NCBI GenBank assembly: GCA_033032865.1
Contig: JAWHQI010000202.1
Coordinates: 3,906,001-3,970,000, forward strand
DNA: 64,000 nucleotides
Direction of reading: 5' to 3'
From: Dactylorhiza incarnata
Taxonomy: Eukaryota > Streptophyta > Magnoliopsida > Asparagales > Orchidaceae
Positions 10,643 through 21,869 of the stretch are shown here, piece by piece (position 1 is the stretch's first letter; each line of letters begins with the position of its first letter). The notes under the pieces were generated by a model, which made no database searches, was not told where the DNA came from, and saw only the letters and a program-made list of their open reading frames with translations. The position numbers were made by a program, and so were the translations under genes.

Positions 10643-11957
10643 TATTGGGAAAATGATTTCTCTTAACCCCTAAAAATAAGTTAAAGAAGAATTCTAAGAA
10701 TGAAAAATAAGGCTAAGTAAATATGCGTCGAATAGTATTCGACGCAACGTCGAAATGTAGTCGACGTTTCCTTCAGATTGAGTCGAGTAACTCTAGGAAG
10801 ATTTCGACGTATGTGTTGTCGACGTTACTCTGATTTCTAGTCGACGCATCTAATGTAGTCGACGCACCTTTGTCGATGCACCTTCCTTATTCTCCTCTCG
10901 ACATCCAGACAGGATGTATTCGACGCTTGCGTCGAATAGTAATCGACGCACGTCGATCTTTATGACAGAATTCAAAATCGCCTGATCTCTTTCCTTATCT
11001 TATAGATCTGATTTATATGGAATCAATTTATGTCTTATAGCCGTTCTGAATCTTTCTTTTCCTCTATTAGATTCCTGGCTAATTTGATAAAATTCATTAT
11101 GGACATTATTTGAAATTAGAATGAATACTTTCCTTCTATGGATATAACTGTTATGGGAATTTCTCTTTCTTTCTAATACTCTGCCTGCTAATTGATTACT
11201 CTCCTATAGTGTTATCTTAATGAACAGAGCTATAAATAACCAAGGAGGTCGGCAGAGAAATAGAAGAAGTGATCCACTATATACACATTAAAAAAAAGAG
11301 GAAAACTCCCAAGTGAAAAAGAGAGAATTGAGAAATAGTCCTGCAGCAATATTCAAGCATTCTTCTTCCTCTGCTCCTGATGTCACCCTGCTGCAAATTC
11401 TGATAGCTCTCACATAAGAGAGAAAAGCTACAAATCTTCTTCTCTCTATAAAAGAAAGATTTAATTCACTTCTTGTGCTTCCAATCATCTTGCTAGGAAG
11501 AAGATTCATTCTTGTTCTTATTTCTTTCTTCTTTCTTATTTTTACTTAAACATTGTAAAAGAGTTTTTAGAATCTCTCTTCAAAAAATTCAGTGTACTGG
11601 TTCTAAGAGTCTCCTTTTCAAAAGACTCAGTTGTTTCTAAGAGTCTCCTTGTCAAAAGACTCAGGGTGGTTCTAAGAGTCTCCTTATCAAAAGACTCAGT
11701 GCAAGATAGTGAATTCCTACCAAGGGGGTAGAAGAGTGGACTACCCAAAGTTTGGGGAACCACTATATTTTCTTGTGTTGTGCTGTGATTTCTTTTCTTG
11801 CATTTACTTTCTTTATTTGTTTAATTCTTGTTGGGGTCTGGGAAGCTATAATCTGTGATCATACACATATATATATATTAACATTGCACAAAATATTTTT
11901 TAATCTCTATTCACCCCCCCTCTAGAGAATTCTAGTGAGGTTAACTGTGCACTTTCA
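10643..11957 (+). repeat. 3' LTR of the Sirevirus-like element
   Basis: 1315 bp, about 98% identical to 1607-2931 by eye. It starts TATTGGG where the 5' copy has TGTTGGG, so the conserved TG end is changed by one substitution. It carries the same U3 dyads, TATA box (11231-11238), tandem CTAAGAGTCTCC repeats and a 7-base C run near the end. It is followed by the duplicated AGTTC at 11958-11962. Confidence 0.93.
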
Positions 11958-11962
11958 AGTTC

Positions 11963-12504
11963 ATTAAAAATTGCCAACATACATCTTTGGAATGTAGCCG
12001 GCGCGTTGCAAAGTCCAAACGGTATTCTTCGATATGCGAAGGTGCCGAACGGACAAGTGAAGGTGGTTTTCTCTTGATCTTCGGGGGTAATTGGAATTTG
12101 AAAATATCCCGAAAGACCATCGAGAAAACAATAGTGCGAATGACCGGATAAGCGTTCTAAAATTTGGTCAATAAACGGTAATGAAAAGTGATCCTTGCGG
12201 GTAGCATCATATAATTTTCTGTAATCGATGCATACACGCCAACCCGTAACAGTACGGGTCGGAATCAACTCATTATTTTTTTTGGTGATTACCGTTATTC
12301 CTCCCTTTTTAGGCACGACTTGCACTGGGCTAACCCAAGTGCTATCAGAAATCGGATAAATAATTCCCGCGTCTAATAATTTTATAATTTCGGGCTTAAC
12401 GACGTCCTTCATGTTTGGGTTAAGGCGTCGTTGGGGCTAAATAGCGCCGCGAGAATTATTTTCTAAATTTATTTTATGCGTGCAAAACGAGGGGCTAATC
12501 CCCT
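11963..12504 (-). pseudogene. Athila-type reverse transcriptase, N-terminal half
   Basis: Contains the fingers and palm start: KPEIIKLLDAGIIYPISDSTWVSPVQVVPKKGG, WRVCIDYRKL, HFSLPFIDQILERL, FLDGLSGYFQIPI and RIPFGLCNAPATFQRCM (motifs shown separately). FLDG carries the first catalytic aspartate. It ends exactly at the copia insertion, and the remaining part is at 848-1601. Stops in 12413-12504 separate it from the protease frame. The protein was part of the Athila pol polyprotein. Confidence 0.9.
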
Positions 12505-14346
12505 TTATATCCGAAATTTGCCATGCCGGTGATTATTTAAAATTTTAATTAATTCGGAAATTTCTGAATCGTTAAGTGCAGAAGATATTATTACGGACAA
12601 TTTTGAATTTTTTTCTAAAAATATATATTTTAAATGTTCCGGCAATTGTTTTAGTTCTAAACTAGGTGGCTCCTCGTAAGATGTTTTTAATTTAGAAATA
12701 TTTAGGTTTACTTCTTCAAATTTGGTTGGCCGAGTTTTTTCTTCTAAACAAAATAAATTTGCAATTTTCGGATTTTCAAATAAAGGTGAAATTATTTCAG
12801 AAAACGACGTTATTTCCTCTTCAAAATTTGTTTCTAGGGTAAAACAAGAGTCGTCGTTTGGAAACGCATTTCTCATCGATTGATTTATATTAAAAATAAC
12901 TTCTTCCTCCCCAACTCGTAGGAGAAGGTTTCCGTTACTTACGTCAATTATAGCCCGAGCGGTGGCTAGGAAGGGCCGGCCGAGTATGAGTGGTACTTCG
13001 GCGTCCTCTTCGATATCGAGGATGACAAAGTCTACCGGAAAGATAAACTTGTCAACCTTCACTAGCACATCCTCAATGATCCCGATTGGATACTTTACGG
13101 ACCGATCCGCTAGTTGGATGCTTATATTGGTTGGGCTTGGGGTGCCCAAACCAAGCTTCTTAAATAAGGAGAACGGCATAAGATTTATGCTCGCCCCTAG
13201 ATCGGCCAAGGCGTTTTTAATTAATAAATTTCCGAACAAACACAGGATGGAAAACCGTCCCAAATCATTTAATTTTTCCGGTAATTTATTAATAACAATC
13301 GCCGAACATTCTGCATTAAGAGAAATACGCGAAATATCTTCAAGTTTCTTTTTATTTGATAATAAATCCTTGAGATATTTTGCGTATTTAGGCATTTGAG
13401 AGAGTGCCTCGCAAAATGGTACATTAATTTGTATTTGGTTTAAAATATTTATAAAATTTTTATACTGCTCCTCGTTGCGCTCATTTTGTAATTTAGAAGG
13501 ATACGGAATAGATGGCGTTTGAATAATGCGCGGAGCTAAATCAGAAGAGTTTAAATGCGGAGTTGGAGTTGAAAAGTTTACCTTAGGCTCGGCCAAATTT
13601 GAACTTTTTACCTCCTTTCCGCTGCGGAGGGTTATAGCGTTGGCGTTCTCCCGTGGATTGGGCTTAGTATTGCTCGGTAGAGCTCCCTGCTGGTGTTCGG
13701 AGAACATCTTGGCGAGTTGTCCAATCTGATTTTCTAGGCTTTTAATAGATCCGGAAAGGTTCCGGATATTGGCATCAGTAGAAGCGACGTATTTGGTGAA
13801 GACCTCTTCAAGTGAAGGGGCCTTTGGTGGTTGTGGAGCGAATCCGGGAGGATTCACTTGTGGGGGGCGTTGAGCATTATTGGGGTTGCTCCATGAAAAA
13901 TTTGGGTGGTTCCTTAAACCCAGATTATAACTATTAGGAAGATTATTAATTGGGTTATAAGGAGGACGATAGGAGTTCCCCATATAATCAACTTGTTCTT
14001 GGTTATAATTATTATTATTATTATAATTATTAGCCCCGTTAATGGCGGAGGAAGCAGACCTCTCTGCCATTTGCTTAGTAAGCCATTCTACTTGATATGC
14101 TAAATTCGGGGTGGCCTCGACTTCAAAGAGTCCGGTCGGTTTGTTAGAACGCGACCGTGGCGCATTCCACTGATAAGCATTCATGGACATCTCCTCAAAA
14201 AGCTCTTGAGCGGCATCTGGGGTTTTATTATTTAGAGTTCCCCCAGCTGCTGCATCAATCATTTGCCTCGTTTGGAGATTCAAACCATTGTAGAATGTTT
14301 GAACTTGTTGCCAGAAAGGAAGGGCGTGGTGAGGACATCTCCGCAA
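12505..14346 (-). pseudogene. Athila gag C-terminus and aspartic protease
   Basis: A 613-codon frame. The first part is the gag end (CPHHALPFWQQVQTFYNGL, SRSNKPTGLFEVEA) followed by an Asn-rich, Pro-rich linker. Then the sequence LRSGKEV and the protease core LADLGASINLMPFSLFKKLGL, with RPFLATARAIIDV near the end; the active aspartate is in DLGAS, as in other Athila elements. It stops at the junction to reverse transcriptase. The gag N-terminus is in another frame at 14391-14963, separated by a one-base frameshift near 14390. Confidence 0.9.
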
Positions 14347-14390
14347 TAATTCCTTGAAGCGCTCCCATGTGTCATAGAGAGACTCCGAGT

Positions 14391-14963
14391 CTATTTGCGT
14401 AAACGAGAGAATGTCCGTACGTAATTTAGCGGACTTCGCCGGAGGAAATATTTAGTTAAAAATTTCTCCGTCATCTCGGCCCATGTAGTGATGGAACCTC
14501 TAGGAAGAGATCCCAACCATTGCTTGGCCTTAGTCCGCAAAGAAAATGGAAATAAACGCAAGCGAATGGCGTCATCGGTGACGCCATTAATTTTAAACCT
14601 ATCGCAAATTTCCAAAAAATTCAATAAATGTAAATTTGGATCTTCATCTGGTAACCCGTCAAAGATGACGGTTTGCTGTACCATTTGAATGATACTCGTT
14701 TTGATTTCAAAATTATTATTTGCCACCGCCGGGCGAATAATACTTGATTGTGTTCCCTCCCAATTTGGCCTCGCATAATAGGAGATAGTCCGTAGCGGAG
14801 CCTCATTATGGTCGGGGTCACCCATTATATCTTCGTGAGTCTCTCCGACTGACTCTTCGTGAATTATTGGTAGATCACTAAATCGGAGACGTCGCCGCAA
14901 GGTGCGCTCGATTTCCGGATCAAAACCAAATTCAAAATCAATTGAAGAGTTTCCTCGGGTCAT
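14391..14963 (-). pseudogene. Athila gag, N-terminal part
   Basis: The start ATG at 14963 is about 330 bp downstream of the 5' LTR edge on this strand. The retrotransposon gag domain is clear: VANNNFEIKTSIIQMVQQTVIFDGLPDEDPNLHL in part, FLEICDRFKINGVTDDAIRLRLFPFSL, AKQWLGSLPRGSITTW and EMTEKFLTKYF. After KYF the frame shifts; the family's usual FPPAKSAKLR-like continuation is found in the next frame, leading into the 12505-14346 frame. It makes the structural particle protein. Confidence 0.9.
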
Positions 14964-15102
14964 AAACCAAAAGAAAAGAAAAGAAAAGAAGCGGAAAAAG
15001 AAAAAGGGAAAATAAGATTTTAGATAAATAAATTTATTTTTATTTTATTATATTTTTTTAGATTTTTATTTTTTTATTATTATTAGGTGAATTAAAATTA
15101 GT

Positions 15103-15195
15103 CCTGGACTTCCCAAGATCTACCCGGTGAAGGGTTTGCAAGGTACTAGAGGCTATGATGGGAATTCAAACCCAAAGCGTCCTTTCTAGGAATTT
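15103..15195 (-). repeat. Copy A of a dispersed ~90-bp module (Athila leader)
   Basis: On the plus strand it reads CCTGGACTTCCC, then TACCCGGTGAAGGG, AAGGTACTAG, GATGGGAATTC and AAGCGTCCTTTC. Five further copies are at 19253-19338, 26140-26226, 27194-27288, 28841-28934 and 46769-46865. Here it lies in the untranslated leader between primer site and gag. Confidence 0.85.
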
Positions 15196-15271
15196 AGTTG
15201 CACCTTAAAATTAAGAAAAAGAAAAAAGATAAAATTAATAGATATTTCAGTTTTCGAAATATCAACCGTGT

Positions 15272-15289
15272 TCCCCGACAACGGCGCCA
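15272..15289 (-). other. Primer-binding site, Asp-tRNA type
   Basis: On the minus strand TGGCGCCGTTGTCGGGGA follows the LTR after a few bases. It matches the Asp-type primer site commonly found in Athila elements. Confidence 0.88.
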
Positions 15290-16232
15290 AACACTTGATG
15301 TGCAAACTATGCTTGCAAACGATAACGGCAAGTGTACCGTATCGAATGTAGTATTGGTTATTAAAACAAGGTCGTATTAGACTCAGGGCGGTTGAATACT
15401 CTTACTTCAAGAAAATCTCTATTATTTTACGAAAGAAACTTGGGTTGGTTGGTTGCAAGAAAGAGAAATAATTTGTTAAAACTATGATAAAAAGGATTAG
15501 CACTCAACCTTGAATCACCTTGGAAAAAATAAATAAATAAAGAAATAAAACTTCTAATCCTCTATAAAAGAAATGCTTGACCATGGAGGTTCCCGATTTA
15601 TAAACGTACCTCTCTCAAGGATACGCCTAACTGAGTTTAGGTTGATCAATCGAACTCTCGTTCTAGAATCGAAACACCTAAAACTCGCTTTATCGAAGTG
15701 AACCCCTCTATTGGATATAACTCCAATCCTCGAGATTTATGTCGTCCTCTCTCGAGGAGTGCATTCAAATCTCTTTATCCTTGAAATGATCAATTCGAAC
15801 TCAAAACCTCTCGATTATTAGACTACGAAAACAAGAATGAGATTATATATCGATAATATAATCTAAATCAATATAAATTCAAGGATAAATCTTAAGCGAT
15901 CTAAATAAGAGAAAAAGAAGTTCTAAACTAAATTATGAATTATATTTTCCTTGGATCATCTCGGCCGAGTACTAATGAAATTTAGCTACTCATGGAGATG
16001 GAGGAATTGATGAAATACAAGAAGTGCATAATGAAGATTGAGAGTAGAATAAGAGAAAAAGTACTATTTTATTAATCGAAAAGAAATTACAACTAGGAAA
16101 CAAGAAGTTACAAACCTGAAATGAAAGTGCAAGATAAGAAGGAAGATTACAAGCTTAAGAATGACAAAAACAGTGCAAGAAAATAAACTTAGAACTCCCT
16201 AAATTCGTCCCCAAACATCTGGAAAAGCTCCC

Positions 16233-16240
16233 TTTAAATA
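16233..16240 (-). promoter_or_regulatory. TATA-like box of the Athila LTR
   Basis: TATTTAAA on the minus strand, in the conserved context CTATTTAAAGGGAGC. The related LTR has it at 30001-30008. The distance to the first palindrome centre is about 39 bp in both. Confidence 0.55.
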
Positions 16241-16255
16241 GCTGAATTTTTGGTG

Positions 16256-16711
16256 TTACACGCCCTTGGTCACGCCCGTGACCGAGGGCTTGTAAGGGGC
16301 GTGATTTGCTGTGAGCGGAGAAGGCGCCGTCTGGCTTCAATGCAGGCGTTACGGACGTGTCACGCCCTAGGTCACGCCCGTGACCTAGGGCGTGTAATCT
16401 CAATTAAGTGATGCTGGCGGGAAGCTTCGACGGGAAATTGGCGCGGGAAAAGTCACGCCCGTGTGCTGGATGTCACGCCCTTTGTCACGCCCGTGATCGA
16501 GGGCATGTAATTTTAATTGATGTGGCAGCGTGCTCCGGATGCTTGTGGCGGGTCGTGGCCGTGACATTGGGTCACGCCCTTGGTCACGCCCTTGACCTGG
16601 AGCGTGTACTTGGCGAATTCTTCACGGGACATCCCCGGAGTGGCAGAAACAGGTCTGGAACACTGCGCAGGTTACACGCCCATGGTCACGCCCGTGACCT
16701 GGGGCGTGTAA
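16256..16711. repeat. Array of five CACGCCC..GGGCGTG palindromes in Athila U3
   Basis: Each unit is a near-perfect inverted repeat of about 34-40 bp around TCACGCCCGTGA. The unit at 16361-16394 has perfect 16-bp arms with a 2-base centre. Centres are near 16275.5, 16377.5, 16490.5, 16589.5 and 16691.5, giving intervals of 102, 113, 99 and 102 bp. The nearest centre is 39 bp from the TATTTAAA box. Confidence 0.92.
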
Positions 16712-16886
16712 ATGTACTTTTTTTCTCCAAATGACCAGAAAACCTGAAAACACAAAATAAACTTAGGTTAGCTTATGAAATTGAAATATGAAAGATTTAT
16801 ATGATACAATTTAGATAAAAGACATAATTTCATATTAAAATAATAATAAAACTATACTAAAAGATGAGTAAATAAATTACTCATCA

Positions 16887-17843
16887 GCAGACCACCAAGG
16901 GTAAAAGGGTAATTTGGCCCTATCAACTTATGGGCAAAGAACTGCGAGAACATTACTGCTGAAGCTCTCGCGGGCCTTCTCGCGAGTCCTGCTCGCGATG
17001 CCTCTCCTAGGCCATCGCCCTGCGAGGACCTCGCTGGCCCATTCTGGCGGTATCTGCCGAGGTCTGGTCTTGCGACCGTTCCAGCGAGACCGTCTCTTGA
17101 CTTTGTCGAGATCAAAACACATTTCATCGAACGCAGGGCACTTCGCCGATCATAGACGAGCTCGACGATTGCAGAAAGTTAAACTGTTCGCTGACCGCTG
17201 AGATGGGCGGTTCGTCGACCGCTGAGATGCTGATTGAAGCAAGCCATTCGTCAAACGCGGGAAACAATTCATCGAACACAGAATTGAGCTCGTCAGGCGC
17301 TGAGGCCCGGTCTCGCGAGCCTCCCTGCGAGACCACCTCTTGACTTTGTCACGCACTGAGAACATTTCGCTGAACACCTCTTTACCAAACATAGGTCTCT
17401 TTTGCCAGCGTCTTGCGAGGCATTGGTTTGCCAGCCCTCGCTTGGCCCAGTCTTTTGAAGATATCTGCCGAGATCAGGATCTCGTGACTCCTCTTGCAAG
17501 ACCATCCCTTTAGCTTTAATGAGCTTAGAAAATTTCATCAACTTTTGATGATTTCGCCGAAAAGGGGTGAGTTCGACGACCGCAGGTGAGCTCGACGAAC
17601 CCGAAAAAGTTCATCGAACGCGGGACTCCTTTCGTCGAGCTCAGAAAGCTTCCTCAAACTGCCTGCGAGCGTTCATCTCACCGACCCTTCTCGCTCGCCT
17701 CTCAGCGAGCCTTCCGAGAGAGACCTCTCCAAGGCCCCTCTCACAAGGTCTTTGGCCCTATGGTCTTCCTCTCTTATCACTTCCTTCATCCTGTTGCCTT
17801 CTTAAACCGTGCCTCCTCGCCTGGCGAATATCGGGGTTGTACA
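16887..17843 (-). repeat. LTR fragment related to the Tat-type LTR at 60087
   Basis: On the minus strand it begins TGTACAACCCCGATATTCGCC at 17843, in the same style as TGTACAACCCGTATTCGCCG at 60087, which is the LTR start of the Tat element. The fragment ends abruptly at the Athila LTR edge at 16886/16887, so the Athila element probably inserted into it. It contains imperfect repeats of GCGAGACC..CTTTGACTTTGTC-like text at about 17060-17530 and the TCGTCGAACGC motif array. No coding sequence is recognisable. Confidence 0.6.
17120..17660. repeat. TTCGTCGAACGC / TCGACCGCTGAG motif array
   Basis: About ten copies, for example TTCATCGAACGCAGG near 17126, GTTCGTCGACCGCTGAGATG near 17207, ATTCGTCAAACGCGG and CATCGAACGCGGG near 17615. 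The same motifs occur at 30383-30440, 33670-33990, 49900-50310 and 56990-57390 in other elements. Confidence 0.8.
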
Positions 17844-19252
17844 TTATTATTAAATGATTATTCAAATTATCCCATTTTAATTTACCCCACCATTAGGTAA
17901 GCTAATATAGTTAAGATTGCATGAAATTGGGTATTTGATCTTGTAAGGTCACTATAATCCTCTGGGAATTTTTAATAAATTTATTGATGAATAATTTTGG
18001 TACTCCCTTCACCAAATTAGAATTTTGATGTTTTCATAGATTAATTAAGAATGTCTATTTATTGAATCTGGAAAATTATGAAATTGTGTATTTGATTCTT
18101 TAAGGTCACTATAGTCCTCTGGAAATTTTGAATAAATTTATTGATGAATAATTATGGTACTTCACAAGTTGGAATTTTGATGCTTTCATCGATCAATTAA
18201 GAATTTCTATTTATTGAATTTGGAAAATTATGGAATTGGGTAATAAGACTTTTGGAATTATTAGAGACCTCTAGAATTTTTATTAGATTTAATTTCTGAA
18301 TATTTTTCATACTTCCTTCATAAACAGGAATTTTAGAGATTACTTTGATTAATCATTATTACTGGTTAAATGGCATTAGAAAATTATGAAACTAGATTAG
18401 TAGGCTTTTTAGGTTATTGTAATGCCTTGATAATTTTGTGGTAATTATACCTTGATGATTTATAGTAGTTCCTTCACAAAGTAGGAATAATGGGCTCATA
18501 CGATATAATTAATTTAGACGATACATTATTGCTGGAAAAATGCCAATTCATGTTGATGTTCTTTTTTGAGCCCTACAAATATCCTGAAAATTATTTACAG
18601 CCATTTGACGAACAATTATTGTAGAACCTTCACAACACTACTCTAGCTCCCTTATTTTAATAAACTCTAGAATATTATTCGGGAGAAATTTGTGCATGAT
18701 TTATGGACATTAGTAAGGGCCATGACATCAAATAGTAAATTTTAGATCTCATCGGAATGTGTATTAGTCATAAGGATCATATAGCACACTTTAGGTCATA
18801 TACCTTACATGAGCATAGTTTGGTCTACGAATAGTAAAAACTGAAATATTTGATCTAGAGCCCATTTGATCACCACACATTCAATTATTGATTTCTGGAA
18901 CATTGGGTACATTATAGAGTGATTAGTGATCAACCCAATTAATGACAACACGTGATGTAATGTTGGGGTGCATTTAGTAAATCATCGAATCAGGTTTTAC
19001 AACAATATGATGAGAAGATTGAACCATAGTATGAATAAATGTCATGATGTAAGAACTGGGACCTTCAGTTGTGATTGAGAGATACCACATAGAAATAGCC
19101 GGGCACTTGTAGAGGTAGGGTTTCAGTGTTCAATTGAACACCAACTCTCGTCTGCCCGAGTCAAATGATAATCCACCCTAGTATTTTTGAGCAATCAGAG
19201 AGCAAATGGGCATGTAAGAATGGGAAGTCACTAATAATAGTAAATATCTTGG

Positions 19253-19338
19253 AATGGGGAAATTGGGCTTCAGCCACCATCGCATTCCCTAGTACCGCTG
19301 CAAGCCCTTCACCGGGTAGTCCACGGGAAGTCCAGGAT
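19253..19338 (+). repeat. Copy E of the dispersed ~90-bp module (within the LTR)
   Basis: Plus-strand orientation: CATCGCATTCCCTAGTACC, then GCAAGCCCTTCACCGGGTAG and GGGAAGTCCAGG. It lies about 110 bp upstream of the 44-bp tandem array, which corresponds to the position of copy F in the related LTR. Confidence 0.8.
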
Positions 19339-19450
19339 TCACCCTAAAACTTCTAAGCATAAATCAACGGTAGACAAGAGTAGTATGTAGGAAATTCTAA
19401 TATTGTAAACCTCGTCCCAAATTTGGGATGGAATGCTATAAGAAATAGAT

Positions 19451-19760
19451 AGTCCTGTGAGCGGTAGGCTCGTGGTTATAAGAAAGGACTGAGTTAGTCC
19501 TGCGAGTGGTAGGCTCGGTGTATAAGGAAGGACTGGGATAGTCCAGCGAGCGATAGGCTCGGTATATAAGGAAGGACTGGGATAGTCTTGCGAGCGATAG
19601 GCTCAGTATATAAGAAAGTATTGCGATAGTCCTGCGAGCGATAGGCTCGGTATATAAGGAAAGATTAGGTTAAGTCCTGCGAGTTGTACGCTCGGGAGTT
19701 GATGATGATAGAATGACTAGTAGGTCCTGCGGATGGTAGACATGGTAGTATAAGAAAGGA
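19451..19760 (+). repeat. 44-bp tandem repeat array in the LTR
   Basis: Six to seven units with the core AGTCCTGCGAGCGATAGGCT, starting at about 19451, 19496, 19540, 19584, 19628 and 19673. The last units are diverged. A single related unit is visible in the homologous LTR near 46650-46690. Confidence 0.9.
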
Positions 19761-20467
19761 CTGGTTGAGTCCTCTGAGCCAAGATCTTGGTGTTTTATTT
19801 AGAGACATTATTGTTTCATGTAGTAAGCAGATACCCGGTGTGTTCTTAGGAGCGTACGTAAGGTCTAGGCTGAGAGGTGTCATACTGGCCTAGAAGTGGA
19901 TAACCCGATCCACAACCCTGTTTGCCTCAACTTGGTACCTGAGCGGAGACTCGAATAGAGGGCTAGAGGTGGTGCTTACCAGATAGTATGCAGATACCCT
20001 ATGTGTTCTTAGGGGCATACATGAGGTCTAGTTTGGGTGGTGTTACACAAGCCTAGAAGTGGACAGCCCGGTCCACTGCCCAGTTCCCCTCAATTGGGTA
20101 ACTAAGTTGACACACTCGAATAGAAGGAACTACAAAAGGTCTGTACATACAGAGTCGTGTACGTGAGTTACATCATTGCATTGCACAATATAGCAGAGCA
20201 TAGTATCATTGCACAACCAAAGCTCATCGTATAAATTAGTATGGGCTCTTTTATATGATGAGTATACTTCTTGCCAGACCCCTTAGCTCATGTGTTTGTG
20301 TGTACACACATATGTTAAGGTTATTTTCATAGCTGCTCTAGTGTGCTTTATACTGCTTTGGTTTACCTTGCTAGCTGCTTAGTACTTTTATAACTGTGTG
20401 CATATACTCACCTTATCGCTCGATTGCATACTACTCGGTTTCATGGTAGCACTTCTTCTATAAATGG

Positions 20468-21013
20468 TAGAACTGCTAGCTAGATTCAATGTCACCTGCT
20501 TGTTTTATTACCCCTTGTTGTCCTCTGCTTCGTCCTTCCGCTTGGTTCCTATGAGTCATGGGGGGATGCGAGGACAAAACTGTCTTAGTCTTTATGACTA
20601 ATGGTTGGTTGTGACTGTAGAATTCTGAGGAGCTGGAGCAGCAGTATGGCCAGCAGGACCTGATGATAAGACTTGAAGAGTAGTTTCTGTGCAGCACCAC
20701 TGCATGACGACAGACTGATAAGGGTTCGGTAGCTTCCGCATAGAACTGCTAGCTAGATTCACTGTCACCTGCTTTTTTTATTACCAGTTGTTGACCTCCG
20801 CTTCATCCTTCCGCCTGGTGCCTAGGAGTCACAGGGGGAGGCAAGGACAAAACTATCTTAGTCTTTATGACTAACGATCTGTTGTGATTGTAGGATTTTG
20901 AGGAGCTGGAGCAGCAGTACGACCAGCAGGACTGGATGACAAGACTTGAAGAGTAGTTTCTGTGCAACACCACTACTTGACGACATATTGATAAGGGTTC
21001 GGTAGCTTCCGCA
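20468..21013 (+). repeat. 273-bp tandem duplication in the LTR
   Basis: 20468-20740 and 20741-21013 are two copies of the same unit, starting TAGAACTGCTAGCTAGATTC and ending GGTAGCTTCCGCA, about 90% identical by eye. The related LTR at 35760-36010 has a single recognisable copy. Confidence 0.9.
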
Positions 21014-21327
21014 TATATGTAGAGTTAGAGAGTTGTTTTGCTTTATTTTGGATATGTACCAGGCATAAACCCTTTTCTCTCCTTTACTTGTTGTACTTAT
21101 TATTGGACTTGTATACATTTGGATTTATTTTATGATGTATAAATATGTGATTATGGACTTGGTTTTACTTTATATTCTTCTTATCTCTTGTTTGCCTGGT
21201 TGATCATTCTTGCCGGCAGGATCGACGTCTTGCGGAGGCAGCTAGCTTGTGTGTTAGCATCACCGTAGGGTCGCGGTTCTGGGCATAAGATCTAGGAACT
21301 CTCAGGGTGTGGGAGAGGAATCTTACA

Positions 21328-21469
21328 TATGATCACCTCCAAGATCAACTGTTAAGCAAATGTTCTATTGAACAAAGCATAAACCCTTTGACCTCCAATA
21401 TACGATATGTGGTGCAACCCTTACACATTTATCTACATGTCCCAAAGTTTATATTAATGAATCACCATG
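21328..21469. other. Short spacer between two LTRs
   Basis: 142 bp of unassigned sequence between the end of the long Ty3 LTR and the start of the copia LTR. I see no feature in it. Confidence 0.5.
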
Positions 21470-21634
21470 TGTTGGAACATGGACTACCGCATCTCCTAGG
21501 TTTGAGAATAACAAATCCTTTGTGTATTTGATCTTGTGTGTTTATGTGTGCAGGAAATAATGCCATATGACTCAAGGATAACATAAGAAGGTTGCGCCCA
21601 TGTTTGAAGCCAAAACTCCAACATGGCCACTAAC

Positions 21635-21860
21635 GTCGACGGTAGTGGATAGCGCAGGTGCTAGACCTTATTAGAGCAATTCTGGGAAGCTGTTATAGAA
21701 GGTGCTAGCACGGACAGTAGCAGCAAGCGCAGGCGGTAGCGCAACGCACAAGAGGAATTTCAGCAGGGTTTCCTTGGAATAAAAGATACGCACGCACATA
21801 ATATTTCTTAAATCAACCTAGCGCCGACGGTAGTTATAGCGCAGACGCTAGCTCACTCTC
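21635..21860. repeat. GCGCCGACGGTAG / GCGCAGGCGGTAGCGC motif cluster in U3
   Basis: At least six motif copies, such as GTCGACGGTAGTGG, TAGCGCAGGTGCTAG, AGCGCAGGCGGTAGCGC and CTAGCGCCGACGGTAG, in 225 bp directly upstream of the TATA box. Confidence 0.8.
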
Positions 21861-21869
21861 CTATAAAAG
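21861..21869 (+). promoter_or_regulatory. TATA box of the copia LTR
   Basis: CTATAAAAG directly downstream of the GC-rich motif cluster, at a usual place for an LTR promoter. Confidence 0.6.

Larger units (their letters stand above)
1607..11957 (+). mobile_element. Sirevirus-like Ty1/copia element, complete with both LTRs
   Basis: The element is about 10.35 kb: 5' LTR 1607-2931, initiator-Met primer site, gag with one zinc knuckle, protease, integrase, reverse transcriptase and RNase H in copia order, extra open reading frames after pol, polypurine tract and 3' LTR 10643-11957. AGTTC is duplicated at both ends. The large gag, the extra coding region after pol and several purine-rich AGGGGGAG copies fit the Sirevirus lineage. 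By eye the LTRs differ at about 25 sites plus a few short indels, so the insertion is fairly young. Frameshifts in gag and integrase make it non-autonomous now. Confidence 0.93.
1..16886 (-). mobile_element. Athila-type Ty3/gypsy retrotransposon, split by a copia insertion
   Basis: Read on the minus strand, the order is 5' LTR (15296-16886), Asp-type primer site, gag, aspartic protease with a DLGAS core, reverse transcriptase, RNase H and integrase, which runs off the window at position 1. The DLGASINLMP protease core and VFIDDFSVFG polymerase core are typical of the Athila lineage of Ty3 elements. A copia element occupies 1607-11957 and splits the reverse transcriptase. The 3' LTR lies outside the window. 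Several frameshifts show that the copy is dead. The lineage call is strong; the element boundary on the left is unknown. Confidence 0.92.
15296..16886 (-). repeat. 5' LTR of the Athila-type element
   Basis: 1591 bp, ending in the short inverted repeat TGATG..CATCA. On the minus strand U3 begins at 16886 and contains five large palindromes, then a TATTTAAA box (16233-16240), R and U5. The LTR at 29063-30761 belongs to the same family (long stretches near 85-90% identical by eye, for example around 15300-15430 against 29070-29200). Confidence 0.9.
17844..21327 (+). mobile_element. Long LTR of a Ty3 element (solo or truncated)
   Basis: No coding sequence. It is oriented like its relative at 35468-48248: its right end TTCTGGGCATAAGAT..TCTTACA matches the 3' edge of that LTR (TTCTGGGCATAAGACCC..GTCTTACA on the other strand), and both contain the dispersed module at a corresponding place. 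Length at least 3.4 kb. The left end is not recognised because another LTR fragment borders it at 17843. No primer site follows at 21328, so it is probably a solo LTR or the 3' LTR of a lost element. The first 600 bp hold three degenerate copies of an AT-rich unit (ATTTGAT..TTAAGGTCACTATA). Confidence 0.7.

Noticed and set aside
15103..15195. tRNA-derived SINE because of a GGTTTGAATTCC stretch like a B box
   Set aside because: There is no A box at the right distance, no poly-A or T tail and no target duplication in any of the six copies.
16887..17843. 5' start of the long Ty3 LTR
   Set aside because: On the minus strand the piece begins with an LTR start similar to that of the Tat element at 60087, so it belongs to a different element.
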